Position numbers and translations under genes: made by a program. This document shows, piece after piece, positions 1-6,322 of a stretch of 6,322 nt of DNA. The notes below the pieces were generated by a model. That model was given only the letters and a program-made list of their open reading frames with translations, was not told where the DNA came from and did not search any database. This DNA comes from an uncultured Clostridium sp. (GTDB lineage Bacteria > Bacillota_A > Clostridia > Lachnospirales > Lachnospiraceae). Each line of letters opens with the position of its first letter. The first letter of the stretch is position 1. Location: NCBI GenBank assembly GCA_947174825.1, contig CAMWKN010000098.1:1-6322 (forward strand), written 5' to 3'.

Positions 1-506
1 ATTCAAAGTATAACGAGAGACGTGCGGAATGTGAAAAGGCATTGTCTGAGATCCAAGAGAAAATGGAGATCCAGACTTTGGGCGATTTGAATGAGGAGCA
101 ATATGAACAGGTCAAAATGACAATTCAGGATGAAAATCGGCGCAAGAGAGCGAAGCATGCTGTTTACGAAAACCAACGTACGATTCAGGCAGTCAAGGCA
201 TTGCAGGAGAATGATATCACGACTTTTGGCAAATTGATGAATGAGTCTCATGTGTCATTGCGTGATGATTATGAGGTGACAGGAAAAGAATTGGATACTT
301 TGGTGGAAGAAGCATGGAAAGTGGATGGTGTGATTGGATCCCGCATGACTGGTGCCGGTTTTGGCGGCTGTACAGTCAGCATTGTCAAGGATGAAGCAGT
401 GGAGGCTTTTATGGAGCAGGTGGGCAAAGCATACAAGAAAAAGATAGGTTATGCTGCAGACTTTTATGCTGTGGAAATTGGCTCTGGACCTTGCCATTTA
501 TCATAA
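1..506 (+). CDS. galK: Galactokinase, C-terminal part (5' end outside window)
   Basis: Galactokinase phosphorylates alpha-D-galactose with ATP to galactose-1-phosphate in the cytosol, the first committed step of the Leloir pathway. The reading frame is open from the window edge (first full codon at 3) and ends in TAA at 504-506, leaving about 167 residues, roughly the last 40% of a protein usually near 390-430 residues. The first visible residues, [11 protein letters not shown], match the region where galactokinases carry N-x-R-R-x-x-C-E. The GHMP-kinase motif 3, [12 protein letters not shown], is encoded at 336-371 and is diagnostic of the superfamily; the gene-specific call rests on this motif together with the N-terminal stretch and the [12 protein letters not shown] C-terminus. 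An internal TTG at 42 is not a real start, since the frame and the homology continue upstream. No clear terminator hairpin follows the stop. No galT or galE is visible here; such partners could lie upstream. Confidence 0.93.
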   Translation, partial: SKYNERRAECEKALSEIQEKMEIQTLGDLNEEQYEQVKMTIQDENRRKRAKHAVYENQRTIQAVKALQENDITTFGKLMNESHVSLRDDYEVTGKELDTLVEEAWKVDGVIGSRMTGAGFGGCTVSIVKDEAVEAFMEQVGKAYKKKIGYAADFYAVEIGSGPCHLS

Positions 507-709
507 TGCATCCTGTATAACCGGACAATGGACACAGATATCGGTATTCTTCTGATAGGTGACTTGGATTTCCATAGATGGGTTTGGATGGAAGGTATCG
601 ACAAAATATCCAGATAGAGACGGTATGTCTTGGTGTATAGTGTTATTAGGCTGTAGATCAGATATAAATTCTTTATCTAATGCATTTGGAGGAAAGAGGT
701 TACGGAAAT
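507..709. other. galK-fabF intergenic region, no gene
   Basis: This 203-bp spacer holds no convincing gene. A 66-codon frame starting at 559 crosses into fabF in another frame, has no ribosome binding site and looks spurious. A small inverted repeat, TTCCAT (570-575) with ATGGAA (588-593), has a 12-nt loop and no following T-run, so it is not a typical terminator. The cores CGGTAT or GGTATC occur three times (542-547, 594-599, 621-626) and resemble the core of the repeats at 1949-1979 and 4547-4573. A TATAAA at 663-668 could be a -10 box, but no good -35 box sits 16-18 bp upstream, so I do not call a promoter. Confidence 0.6.
688..699 (+). promoter_or_regulatory. Ribosome binding site that decides the fabF start
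   Basis: The purine-rich stretch GGAGGAAAGAGG ends 10 nt before the ATG at 710. An in-frame ATG at 680 would place this site inside the coding region and add ten residues before the conserved MKRVVVTG start, so the start at 710 is preferred. Confidence 0.8.
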
Positions 710-1945
710 ATGAAACGAGTGGTTGTGACAGGGATGGGACTAATTACCCCGATAGGTAACACAGTACAGGAATTTTGGGAAAATATACATGCTTGCAAGG
801 TGGGGATTGGTTCGATTCGTGGCTTTGATACCACAAATTACAAGGCAAAATTGTCAGCAGAGGTTGTGGATTTTGATGCCAAGGAGTATATGTCGCCAAA
901 GGATGCGAAACGCATGGATCGCTTTAGCCAGTTTGCCGTAGCAGCAGCGAAACAGGCATTAGAGGATGCCGGACTGGATGTGGAGTCGGAGGATTCCTAT
1001 CGTCTGGGGGTGTGCATCGGTTCCGGTACGGGAAGTCTGATGGGAATTGAACGGGAATATGATAAATTACTTGCAAAAGGTCCTGGACGGATTCATCCGC
1101 TGACAGCGCCTCTGGTATTGGGCAACATGGCGGCAGCTAATGTGGCGATGCAGTTTGGTCTCCATGGGAAATGTATTGACGTGGTTTCTGCCTGTGCCAC
1201 CGGTACCAATTCCATCGGCGAGGCATTTCGTTCAATACAGCATGGGGAAGCGGATGTGATTTTTGCCGGCGGTGTGGATAGTTCTGTCAGTAAGTTTGGT
1301 GTAGCGACCTTTCAGGCATTGACGGCATTGACGGATTCGGAGGATCCACTTCAAGCATCCATTCCTTTTGATAAGAAGAGGAATGGTTTTGTAACTGGCG
1401 AGGGTGCTGGTGTATTGATTTTAGAGGAGTTGGAGCATGCCAAAGCCAGAGGTGCCCACATTTATGCAGAAATTGGTGGATATGGATCCACTTGTGATGC
1501 CAGCCATTTGACGGCGCCGTTAGAGGATGGCTCCGGGGCGGCACGTGCCATGAGATTGGCAATTCAGGATGCTGGTATGACACCGGAGGACGTGGACTAT
1601 ATTAATGCCCACGGCACCAGCACGCCTATGAATGACCGCATTGAGACGGCGGCAATCAAATTGGCATTTGGAGAGCAGGCTTATCGGGTTAAGATTAATT
1701 CCACAAAATCTATGATTGGTCATTTGTTTGGAGCAGGAGGAGCAGTGGAGCTGATTACCTGTATCCAGTCAATTGGAGAGGGATACATACATCCTACCGT
1801 AGGATTGGTGGACGATGATCCGGACTGTGATCTGGATTATACCAAGGGAGACGGAGTATATATGCCGGTTAATGTAGCTATTAGTAATTCCTTGGGATTT
1901 GGTGGACATAATGCAACCGTTTTGGTAAAGAAATACGAGAAATAA
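710..1945 (+). CDS. fabF: Beta-ketoacyl-ACP synthase II (KAS II)
   Basis: This condensing enzyme extends acyl-ACP by two carbons from malonyl-ACP in type II fatty-acid synthesis, in the cytosol. The 411-residue length is typical for FabF. The N-terminus MKRVVVTGMGLITPIG is the family hallmark. The thiolase-fold active site is intact: nucleophile Cys162 in VVSACATGTNS, His301 in NAHGTSTP, Lys333 in NSTKSMIGH and His338 in the same motif, matching the Cys-His-His triad and conserved Lys of KAS I/II. The C-terminal glycine-rich loop NSLGFGGHN (residues 393-401) contains the gating Phe of FabF-type enzymes. A Cys-His-His arrangement excludes FabH, which uses Cys-His-Asn. FabF is favoured over FabB by length and overall pattern. 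The gene stands apart from other fab or acc genes in this window. The start at 710 is set by the ribosome binding site at 688-699. The next gene starts 63 bp after its stop, on the same strand, with no visible terminator between. Confidence 0.95.
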   Translation: MKRVVVTGMGLITPIGNTVQEFWENIHACKVGIGSIRGFDTTNYKAKLSAEVVDFDAKEYMSPKDAKRMDRFSQFAVAAAKQALEDAGLDVESEDSYRLGVCIGSGTGSLMGIEREYDKLLAKGPGRIHPLTAPLVLGNMAAANVAMQFGLHGKCIDVVSACATGTNSIGEAFRSIQHGEADVIFAGGVDSSVSKFGVATFQALTALTDSEDPLQASIPFDKKRNGFVTGEGAGVLILEELEHAKARGAHIYAEIGGYGSTCDASHLTAPLEDGSGAARAMRLAIQDAGMTPEDVDYINAHGTSTPMNDRIETAAIKLAFGEQAYRVKINSTKSMIGHLFGAGGAVELITCIQSIGEGYIHPTVGLVDDDPDCDLDYTKGDGVYMPVNVAISNSLGFGGHNATVLVKKYEK

Positions 1946-1948
1946 GTT

Positions 1949-1979
1949 AACATTCATTGTATTGGAGAGTACGGTATCA
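1949..1979 (+). repeat. Intergenic imperfect repeat, copy 1
   Basis: The 31-bp stretch starts 4 nt past the fabF stop. It shares the pattern AACATTCRTTGTRTYGGA followed by ACGGTATCA with copy 2 at 4547-4573. In this copy the two blocks are separated by four extra bases (GAGT). Outside the gap, 24 of 27 aligned bases are identical and all three differences are transitions. It lies just upstream of the ribosome binding site of the PAS-GGDEF-EAL gene. The block spacing differs between copies, so it does not fit a -35/-10 promoter pair. Function is unknown. Confidence 0.55.
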
Positions 1980-1993
1980 TTCTACAGCAGGGG

Positions 1994-2000
1994 AAAGGAG
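1994..2000 (+). promoter_or_regulatory. Ribosome binding site that decides the start of the PAS gene
   Basis: AAAGGAG ends 8 nt before the ATG at 2009. A GTG at 2000, three codons upstream in frame, overlaps the last base of this site and cannot be served by it, so ATG 2009 is the likely start. Confidence 0.8.
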
Positions 2001-2008
2001 TGAATACG

Positions 2009-4513
2009 ATGGAACAGACAGAATTACAGCAGGTTTTGGACATGGCAGAGTGTGGCATTTTTACAACGAAACAAGACACAGAGATGCAATTAATCTATGC
2101 GAATGCCAGATTTTACGAGATTCTTCATTATACGCCGGAGGAATTTGAAAAAAAATTTGATGGAAAGTTATTGGCGGCGGTATTGCAGGAGGATAAACAA
2201 AAGGTACGTAATTTAATTGCCAGGCAGAGAGCGGCAGGCGGCAAAATGCAGTTAGAATTCCGAGCTAAGCTCAAAAATGGATTAATTTCTTGGATTTCCC
2301 TGTCTGCAAACAGTATCATAAGAGACGGGAAGATGGTTTATTTCTGTTCCTGTATGGATATCACACACACCAAGCGTATTTTGTCAGAAGTTTATCAGGC
2401 AAAGCGGGAAGCAGAGTTGATTGCTAACAGCATTCCTGGTGGTGTGATCAAATTGAGAATGACGGATTTTAAATTGTTCTATGCCAATGATGGATTCTTC
2501 CGCTTGGCTGGTTATAGCAAAGAAGAATATTATGAAAATTTTGGTAATCATGTGAATCAGGTTCTGCATCCGGATGACCAGCAAATGGTACAGAAGCAAG
2601 TGCAGGCAGCGCTGAATAATCATGGAGTGCTTGGATTTGAGTATCGAATTGTGTCCAAGATGGGAGATGTCAGATGGTCTTATATTAATGGATGTCGTGT
2701 GGATGATGAAGAAGGGCAGCCGGTATATTTATGTATTATCATGGATATTACTCCACGAAAGAAGTTGGAACGGGAGGTAGAGGATATTGCCAGACGCTCT
2801 GAGGTTTTATCGACTTTTTTGAATGAAACATTTTGGACTTATGATATTGAACAGCAGATATTGAGCCGTAGTGGAAATCTGGATCGTACTTATTCGGATG
2901 AAAAGGTAGTTTCCGGTAAGGATTGGATTAAGAGTCTAAGTGACATTTTGCATCCGGATGATGTGGATCGTTTTCAGAGAAGTTTGAAAGAACGGCTACA
3001 AAATTTGGGTAATACCTTGGATATATACCGTTTGCGTAATCATGCCGGCGATTATCAAAAAGTAGAGATCGGTTGTGTTTCTGTTGCTCGGTCAGATGGG
3101 GAGAAGCCAGACTGTGTTTTTGGCGTGACCAGAGTTTTAAAGGACAGCGATTTTGACAGGGAATCCGGTATTGAAATGGCGGAGCAGATTGAAGATCTGG
3201 AAAATAAAATTATGAATATGGCGCAGGTTGCACAGGCACAGACGGAAGATACCATTACGGACTTGCTGCCGTATCATCAATTATTGCAACAGGCGGACGA
3301 GCTTTTGCATAATCGCACGAAACAGGAAAAATATGCAGTATTTTGCGCAGATATCACAGAATTCAGTAAATTTGGCTATCAATATGGAGTGTCAATCGGG
3401 CATTCTATTCTGAAACAATTTGCAGAGGTATTGCAAACCTATATTGCAAAGGATGGCTTGTGTTCCCGTGTGGATGGAGATTATTTTGTGGGTCTGGTGC
3501 CTTATTCGGACTATGCAGAGCTGACACAGACTCTGGCAGAGATGTGTAGTGATTTGGATAAGAAAAATATTGAAGAGACGCAGGAGATTGCTTATAATAC
3601 CACAATAGGACTTTATCTGGTGGAGCCGGAAGATAATGAATTGGACAAAATTTTGGAAAAAGCAGATTTAGCACGCCGCAGTATCAAAGGAATGAAGACG
3701 AATGTCTATGCAGTGTATACAGATAACTTGTTAACGGCAAAATCCAGAGATGAGGATATTATTCAGCAGATTTGCCAGGCAATGACAGAACAGACGGTGG
3801 AGATTTGTTATATGCCTCGTATTCAGGGAGATAAAGAGAATGTGGTGGGCTGCAAGGCAGTAACCAGGGTGCTTCTTAGGGATGGGCAGTATCTGGAGTC
3901 GGATGCATTACAACAATATATTGAGCGTGGTGGCAAACTCAAAGAGTTTGCATTCTATACCTTGCGTCATGTATGCAGTAATATCGGCGCATGGAAAGCA
4001 TTGGGAAATGAAGTGATTCCTTTTGCGGTGGAAGTTACAGCCAGACAGCTTTCCCGTCAAAATGCAGTTGAGATGATTGATGAAATTGTGATTCGAAGAA
4101 ATAAGCTGGATCCATCGGATCTGATCTTTGAGTTGCCAGAGCGTTACTTTGTAAATATGACGGATCGGCTTCGTACAGCCTTGGAGCAACTGTGTGAAAG
4201 AGGGTATCAGGTTGTGATTAGCCGTTTTGGTACAGATAACACAGCAGTACAGATACTCCGGGATCTGCCGGTAACTGGTATCAAGTTCCATGGAGAATAT
4301 TTTGGCGGACGTATGACAGACCAAAGAGAGAAAATAATTTTGGGTGGCATTGTCAAGATGGCAAAGGATTTGGGAATGACAGTGACATGCGGTGCAGTGA
4401 ATACCAAGCTGCAGGAGGAATACGCAAGATCTCTGGGGATAGACCTCATGGAAGGAGAAATGTATTATGGTGCTATGCGTAATAACGTTTTTGAGAAATG
4501 CTTTCTGTCGTGA
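2009..4513 (+). CDS. Triple-PAS protein with degenerate GGDEF and degenerate EAL domains
   Basis: An 834-residue protein, probably cytosolic, with no signal peptide or membrane segment. Seen in order: PAS 1 (about 5-120, ending in the CSCMDIT.TK motif), PAS 2 (about 133-253, with LHPDD and IIMDITPRKK), PAS 3 (about 258-375, with LHPDD), a likely coiled coil (about 380-412), a GGDEF-like domain (about 415-570) and an EAL-like domain (about 590-830). The cyclase signature reads RVDGDYF (487-493), DGDYF in place of GGDEF, and no RxxD inhibitory site precedes it. In the EAL domain, EAL is KAV (616-618), the NVS motif is EVT, DDFGTG is SRFGTD (SRFGT, 738-742), KID is KFH (759-761), and AEGVET is CGAVNT (794-799). 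The Glu of FELPE (708) and Lys759 remain. In active families the lost residues bind metal or act in catalysis, so neither c-di-GMP synthesis nor hydrolysis is expected. By inference it is a ligand- or redox-responsive PAS sensor whose output domains bind a nucleotide or a partner protein. The specific signal and partner are unknown. Confidence 0.88.
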   Translation: MEQTELQQVLDMAECGIFTTKQDTEMQLIYANARFYEILHYTPEEFEKKFDGKLLAAVLQEDKQKVRNLIARQRAAGGKMQLEFRAKLKNGLISWISLSANSIIRDGKMVYFCSCMDITHTKRILSEVYQAKREAELIANSIPGGVIKLRMTDFKLFYANDGFFRLAGYSKEEYYENFGNHVNQVLHPDDQQMVQKQVQAALNNHGVLGFEYRIVSKMGDVRWSYINGCRVDDEEGQPVYLCIIMDITPRKKLEREVEDIARRSEVLSTFLNETFWTYDIEQQILSRSGNLDRTYSDEKVVSGKDWIKSLSDILHPDDVDRFQRSLKERLQNLGNTLDIYRLRNHAGDYQKVEIGCVSVARSDGEKPDCVFGVTRVLKDSDFDRESGIEMAEQIEDLENKIMNMAQVAQAQTEDTITDLLPYHQLLQQADELLHNRTKQEKYAVFCADITEFSKFGYQYGVSIGHSILKQFAEVLQTYIAKDGLCSRVDGDYFVGLVPYSDYAELTQTLAEMCSDLDKKNIEETQEIAYNTTIGLYLVEPEDNELDKILEKADLARRSIKGMKTNVYAVYTDNLLTAKSRDEDIIQQICQAMTEQTVEICYMPRIQGDKENVVGCKAVTRVLLRDGQYLESDALQQYIERGGKLKEFAFYTLRHVCSNIGAWKALGNEVIPFAVEVTARQLSRQNAVEMIDEIVIRRNKLDPSDLIFELPERYFVNMTDRLRTALEQLCERGYQVVISRFGTDNTAVQILRDLPVTGIKFHGEYFGGRMTDQREKIILGGIVKMAKDLGMTVTCGAVNTKLQEEYARSLGIDLMEGEMYYGAMRNNVFEKCFLS

Positions 4514-4546
4514 ATCAGATTAGTACAGTAGATATCAGATGAATAA

Positions 4547-4573
4547 AACATTCGTTGTGTCGGAACGGTATCA
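4547..4573 (+). repeat. Intergenic imperfect repeat, copy 2
   Basis: This 27-bp stretch lies 33 nt past the stop of the PAS-GGDEF-EAL gene and 37 nt before the ribosome binding site of the next gene. It matches copy 1 at 24 of 27 aligned bases, lacking the 4-nt insert between the AACATTC... block and ACGGTATCA. Its TTCGTTGT segment (4551-4558) also recurs exactly at 5277-5284, in the right arm of the hairpin ahead of serS. Function is unknown; a regulator site or the remnant of a small dispersed element are both possible. Confidence 0.55.
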
Positions 4574-4626
4574 ATGAGATTCATGGTAGAGAGAAGTATT
4601 GGATCGTGTGAAAGGAGATTTGTAGT

Positions 4627-5214
4627 ATGAGTACAAACAGGAACATAAAAGACATGAATAGAGATCGTGCGAAATTTTGCCTGGTGAAAGGGGTGGCTGC
4701 TATTCTGGTATTGGCATTATGCGTTGGTACCATGAGTGTGGTACAGGCAGATGCAGCGTCCAAATTAGCAAAACCAAAATATAAGCTTTTGAAACGGGAG
4801 AAAAAGTCGGCTACTTTGAAAGTTAGTAATAGTAAGGGAGTAACGGGCTATCGCATCTATTTAAAAACAGGTAAGAAGGGAAAATGGAAGCTCTATGATT
4901 TTGCCTTACATAGCAGTAAAATTAAAATAAAAAAATTAAAGCCAGGTAAGGTATACTATGTAAAGCTTAGAGCATGGAAAACGAAAGGGCATTCTATTCG
5001 ACTGAGTCGTTATTCTAAAACAATTAAGATTAATAAATATAAGAAAAAAACTGGTACTGCGGCAACGCCGTCGCCAACACCAATTGTAACACCTACGCCA
5101 GGGGGAGATGTCACTTCTGGATCGGCAATAACCGTACCGGATGTATTACCAATACCATCACCGACTGTTTCGCCGATACCGTCAGCCTCGTCGTTGCCAG
5201 AGCCGATGTTATAG
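4627..5214 (+). CDS. Secreted lysine-rich fibronectin-III-like protein with Pro/Thr/Ser tail
   Basis: A 195-residue protein I cannot name. The first 43 residues look like a Sec signal peptide: a basic start with several Arg and Lys, a hydrophobic core at about 23-39 (VAAILVLALCVGTMSVV) and a signal peptidase I site at A41-D42-A43 before A44. Residues about 49-137 resemble one fibronectin type III domain, with the pattern GVTGYRIYLKTG and LKPGKVYYVKLRAW typical of the last strands. The domain is strikingly rich in lysine, so the mature protein should be strongly basic. Residues about 142-195 form a low-complexity tail rich in Pro, Thr and Ser (SPTP, TPTP, IPSPT), as in wall-spanning linkers. 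No LPxTG motif, terminal membrane helix, lipobox or catalytic domain is seen, so release or charge-based wall attachment is likelier than covalent anchoring. The start at 4627 has AAAGGAG at 4611-4617, 9 nt upstream. It follows the PAS gene by 113 bp and may share its transcription; this is inference. Confidence 0.8.
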   Translation: MSTNRNIKDMNRDRAKFCLVKGVAAILVLALCVGTMSVVQADAASKLAKPKYKLLKREKKSATLKVSNSKGVTGYRIYLKTGKKGKWKLYDFALHSSKIKIKKLKPGKVYYVKLRAWKTKGHSIRLSRYSKTIKINKYKKKTGTAATPSPTPIVTPTPGGDVTSGSAITVPDVLPIPSPTVSPIPSASSLPEPML

Positions 5215-5231
5215 GATTGGATTAATATAAA

Positions 5232-5286
5232 GTACAAGGAACGCTAATTCTATAGTTCCTATAAAATAACTTAGTGTTCGTTGTAC
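5232..5286 (+). promoter_or_regulatory. Long imperfect hairpin upstream of serS
   Basis: The arms GTACAAGGAACGCTAA (5232-5247) and TTAGTGTTCGTTGTAC (5271-5286) can pair over 16 positions with one G-G mismatch and one G-U pair. The 23-nt loop can form a second stem, TATAG (5251-5255) with CTATA (5259-5263), around a 3-nt loop. No T-run follows on either strand, so it is a poor rho-independent terminator. It lies 17 nt after the stop of the FN3 gene and 59 nt before serS. It could be an mRNA-stabilising or processing structure, a protein site or a miniature inverted-repeat remnant. The pairing is seen directly; the role is not known. Confidence 0.6.
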
Positions 5287-5345
5287 CAATGACACAAAAT
5301 AGAATTAAATTACATGTATATCATAGAATGGAGGACAAAAGTAGT

Positions 5346-6322
5346 ATGTTAGATTTAAAATTTCTTAGAGAGAATCCGGATATCGTTAAGCAGAATATCA
5401 AAAATAAATTTCAGGATGATAAACTGCCGTTGGTTGACGAAGTGATTGCCTTGGATGCGCAGGCTCGTGCAGCACAGCAGGAGGCAGATGATCTTCGTGC
5501 CTCTAAGAATAAGATTGCCAAGGAAATTGGTGCCTTGATGGGACAAGGTAAAAAGGAGGAAGCAGAAGCTAAGAAGGCAGAGGTCAAAGCAAATAAGGAA
5601 CGTCTGGAAACATTAGAAGGACAGGAAAAAGAGCTAAAGGCAAAGGTTCGTGAGATTATGTTGGTCATTCCAAATATCATTGATCCTAGTGTGCCAATTG
5701 GAAAAGACGATAGCGAAAATGTGGAAATTACCCGTTACGGGGATCCGGTGGTGCCGGACTTTGAGATTCCATACCATGCCGAAATTATGGAAAGCTTTGA
5801 TGGGTTGGATATTGATGCTGCCGGCAAGGTAGCAGGAAATGGATTCTATTATCTGATGGGTGACATTGCCAGATTACATTCTGCAGTGCTTGCTTATGCC
5901 AGAGATTTTATGATCGGACGTGGATTTACTTACTGTATTCCGCCTTATATGATCCGCAGTAATGTGGTTACTGGTGTGATGAGCTTTGCCGAAATGGATG
6001 CCATGATGTACAAAATTGAGGGGGAGGATCTCTATTTGATCGGTACCAGTGAGCATTCTATGATTGGTAAATTTATTGACACGATTACTGATGAAAAGGA
6101 ATTGCCAAAAACCTTGACCAGCTATTCCCCTTGCTTCCGGAAGGAAAAAGGAGCCCATGGAATCGAAGAGCGTGGCGTGTACCGTATCCATCAGTTTGAA
6201 AAACAGGAAATGATTGTGGTTTGCAAACCAGAAGAGAGCAAGAAATGGTTTGATGATCTTTGGAAGATTACGGTGGATCTGTTCCGTACCTTGGATATTC
6301 CGGTGCGTACTCTGGAATGTTG
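5346..6322 (+). CDS. serS: Serine--tRNA ligase, N-terminal part (3' end outside window)
   Basis: SerRS charges tRNA-Ser (and the tRNA for selenocysteine where present) with serine using ATP. About 325 residues of the usual 425 or so are present, with the frame open at the window end. The N-terminus MLDLKFLRENPDIVKQNI is characteristic, followed by the long two-helix coiled-coil arm that grips the tRNA extra arm (about residues 28-105, rich in Lys, Glu and Ala), then IPNIIDPSVPIGKDDSENV, the usual link to the catalytic domain. Class II features seen are the serine-site TSE (234-236) and motif 2, CFRKEKGAHG (263-272) leading to HQFEKQE (282-288), with the conserved Arg265 and Glu267. Motif 3 is beyond the window. 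The motif 2 loop differs from the E. coli form as I recall it (FRSEAGSYGRDTRG). The start at 5346 has GGAGG at 5330-5334, 11 nt upstream. No T-box is seen in the spacer. Confidence 0.95.
   Translation, partial: MLDLKFLRENPDIVKQNIKNKFQDDKLPLVDEVIALDAQARAAQQEADDLRASKNKIAKEIGALMGQGKKEEAEAKKAEVKANKERLETLEGQEKELKAKVREIMLVIPNIIDPSVPIGKDDSENVEITRYGDPVVPDFEIPYHAEIMESFDGLDIDAAGKVAGNGFYYLMGDIARLHSAVLAYARDFMIGRGFTYCIPPYMIRSNVVTGVMSFAEMDAMMYKIEGEDLYLIGTSEHSMIGKFIDTITDEKELPKTLTSYSPCFRKEKGAHGIEERGVYRIHQFEKQEMIVVCKPEESKKWFDDLWKITVDLFRTLDIPVRTLEC

Noticed and set aside
507..709. c-di-GMP or other riboswitch in the spacers around the PAS gene
   Set aside because: No recognisable conserved riboswitch core was found in any of the spacers, which are also short.
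559..759. 66-codon + strand frame spanning the galK-fabF spacer and the fabF start
   Set aside because: No ribosome binding site, no recognisable protein features, and it overlaps fabF in another frame.
1957..1980. Possible sigma-70 promoter TTGTAT ... TATCAT ahead of the PAS gene
   Set aside because: The spacer is only 12 bp, and in the second copy of the repeat the equivalent spacing is 8 bp, so it does not fit a promoter.
2148..2155. Run of eight A in the PAS gene, a possible slippage site
   Set aside because: The frame is intact on both sides and encodes a continuous PAS domain; shifting would truncate it, with no sign of a programmed product.
3908..4324. 138-codon frame on the minus strand inside the PAS-GGDEF-EAL gene
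   Set aside because: It is antisense to a conserved EAL-like domain and shows no coding features of its own.
4514..4540. Direct repeat ATCAGAT at 4514-4520 and 4534-4540 (also at 657-663)
   Set aside because: Seven bases in AT-rich spacers are too short to support an element without further copies.
5232..5286. Rho-independent terminator for the FN3 gene
   Set aside because: The hairpin is long but is followed by CAATGACAC rather than a T-run, and the reverse strand has none either.

Overview
The window reads as a chromosomal segment of a low-to-mid GC Gram-positive anaerobe, most likely a Clostridia member of the Lachnospiraceae type. Grounds: strong AGGAGG-like ribosome binding sites before every complete gene, the codon use, a lysine-rich secreted fibronectin-III-like protein with a Thr/Ser/Pro tail, a multi-PAS protein with degenerate GGDEF and EAL domains, and a SerRS of the variant I associate with that group. 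The taxonomic call is inference; there is no rRNA or other marker.

Layout, all on the + strand: (1) the 3' part of galactokinase, galK, ending at 506; (2) a 203-bp intergenic region; (3) a complete fabF-type beta-ketoacyl-ACP synthase II, 710-1945; (4) a short spacer with an imperfect repeat, then a cytosolic 834-aa protein with three PAS domains, a degenerate GGDEF domain and a degenerate EAL domain, 2009-4513; (5) a spacer with a second copy of that repeat, then a 195-aa secreted FN3-like protein, 4627-5214; (6) a 131-bp spacer with a long imperfect hairpin and no T-box; (7) the 5' part of serS, from 5346 past the window edge.

The conserved genes (galK, fabF, serS) are unrelated in pathway: galactose catabolism, fatty-acid elongation and translation. 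The two accessory genes between fabF and serS are the less ordinary part. The PAS-GGDEF-EAL protein has lost nearly all catalytic residues for both making and degrading cyclic di-GMP, so it is more likely a receptor, scaffold or sensor than an enzyme. The neighbouring secreted protein could be a co-regulated surface or matrix component, but only proximity supports that. No mobile element, CRISPR array, tRNA, rRNA, clear rho-independent terminator or convincing sigma-70 promoter was found. I see no proven novel system; the best leads are the degenerate c-di-GMP protein, the repeat shared between intergenic regions and the hairpin ahead of serS.
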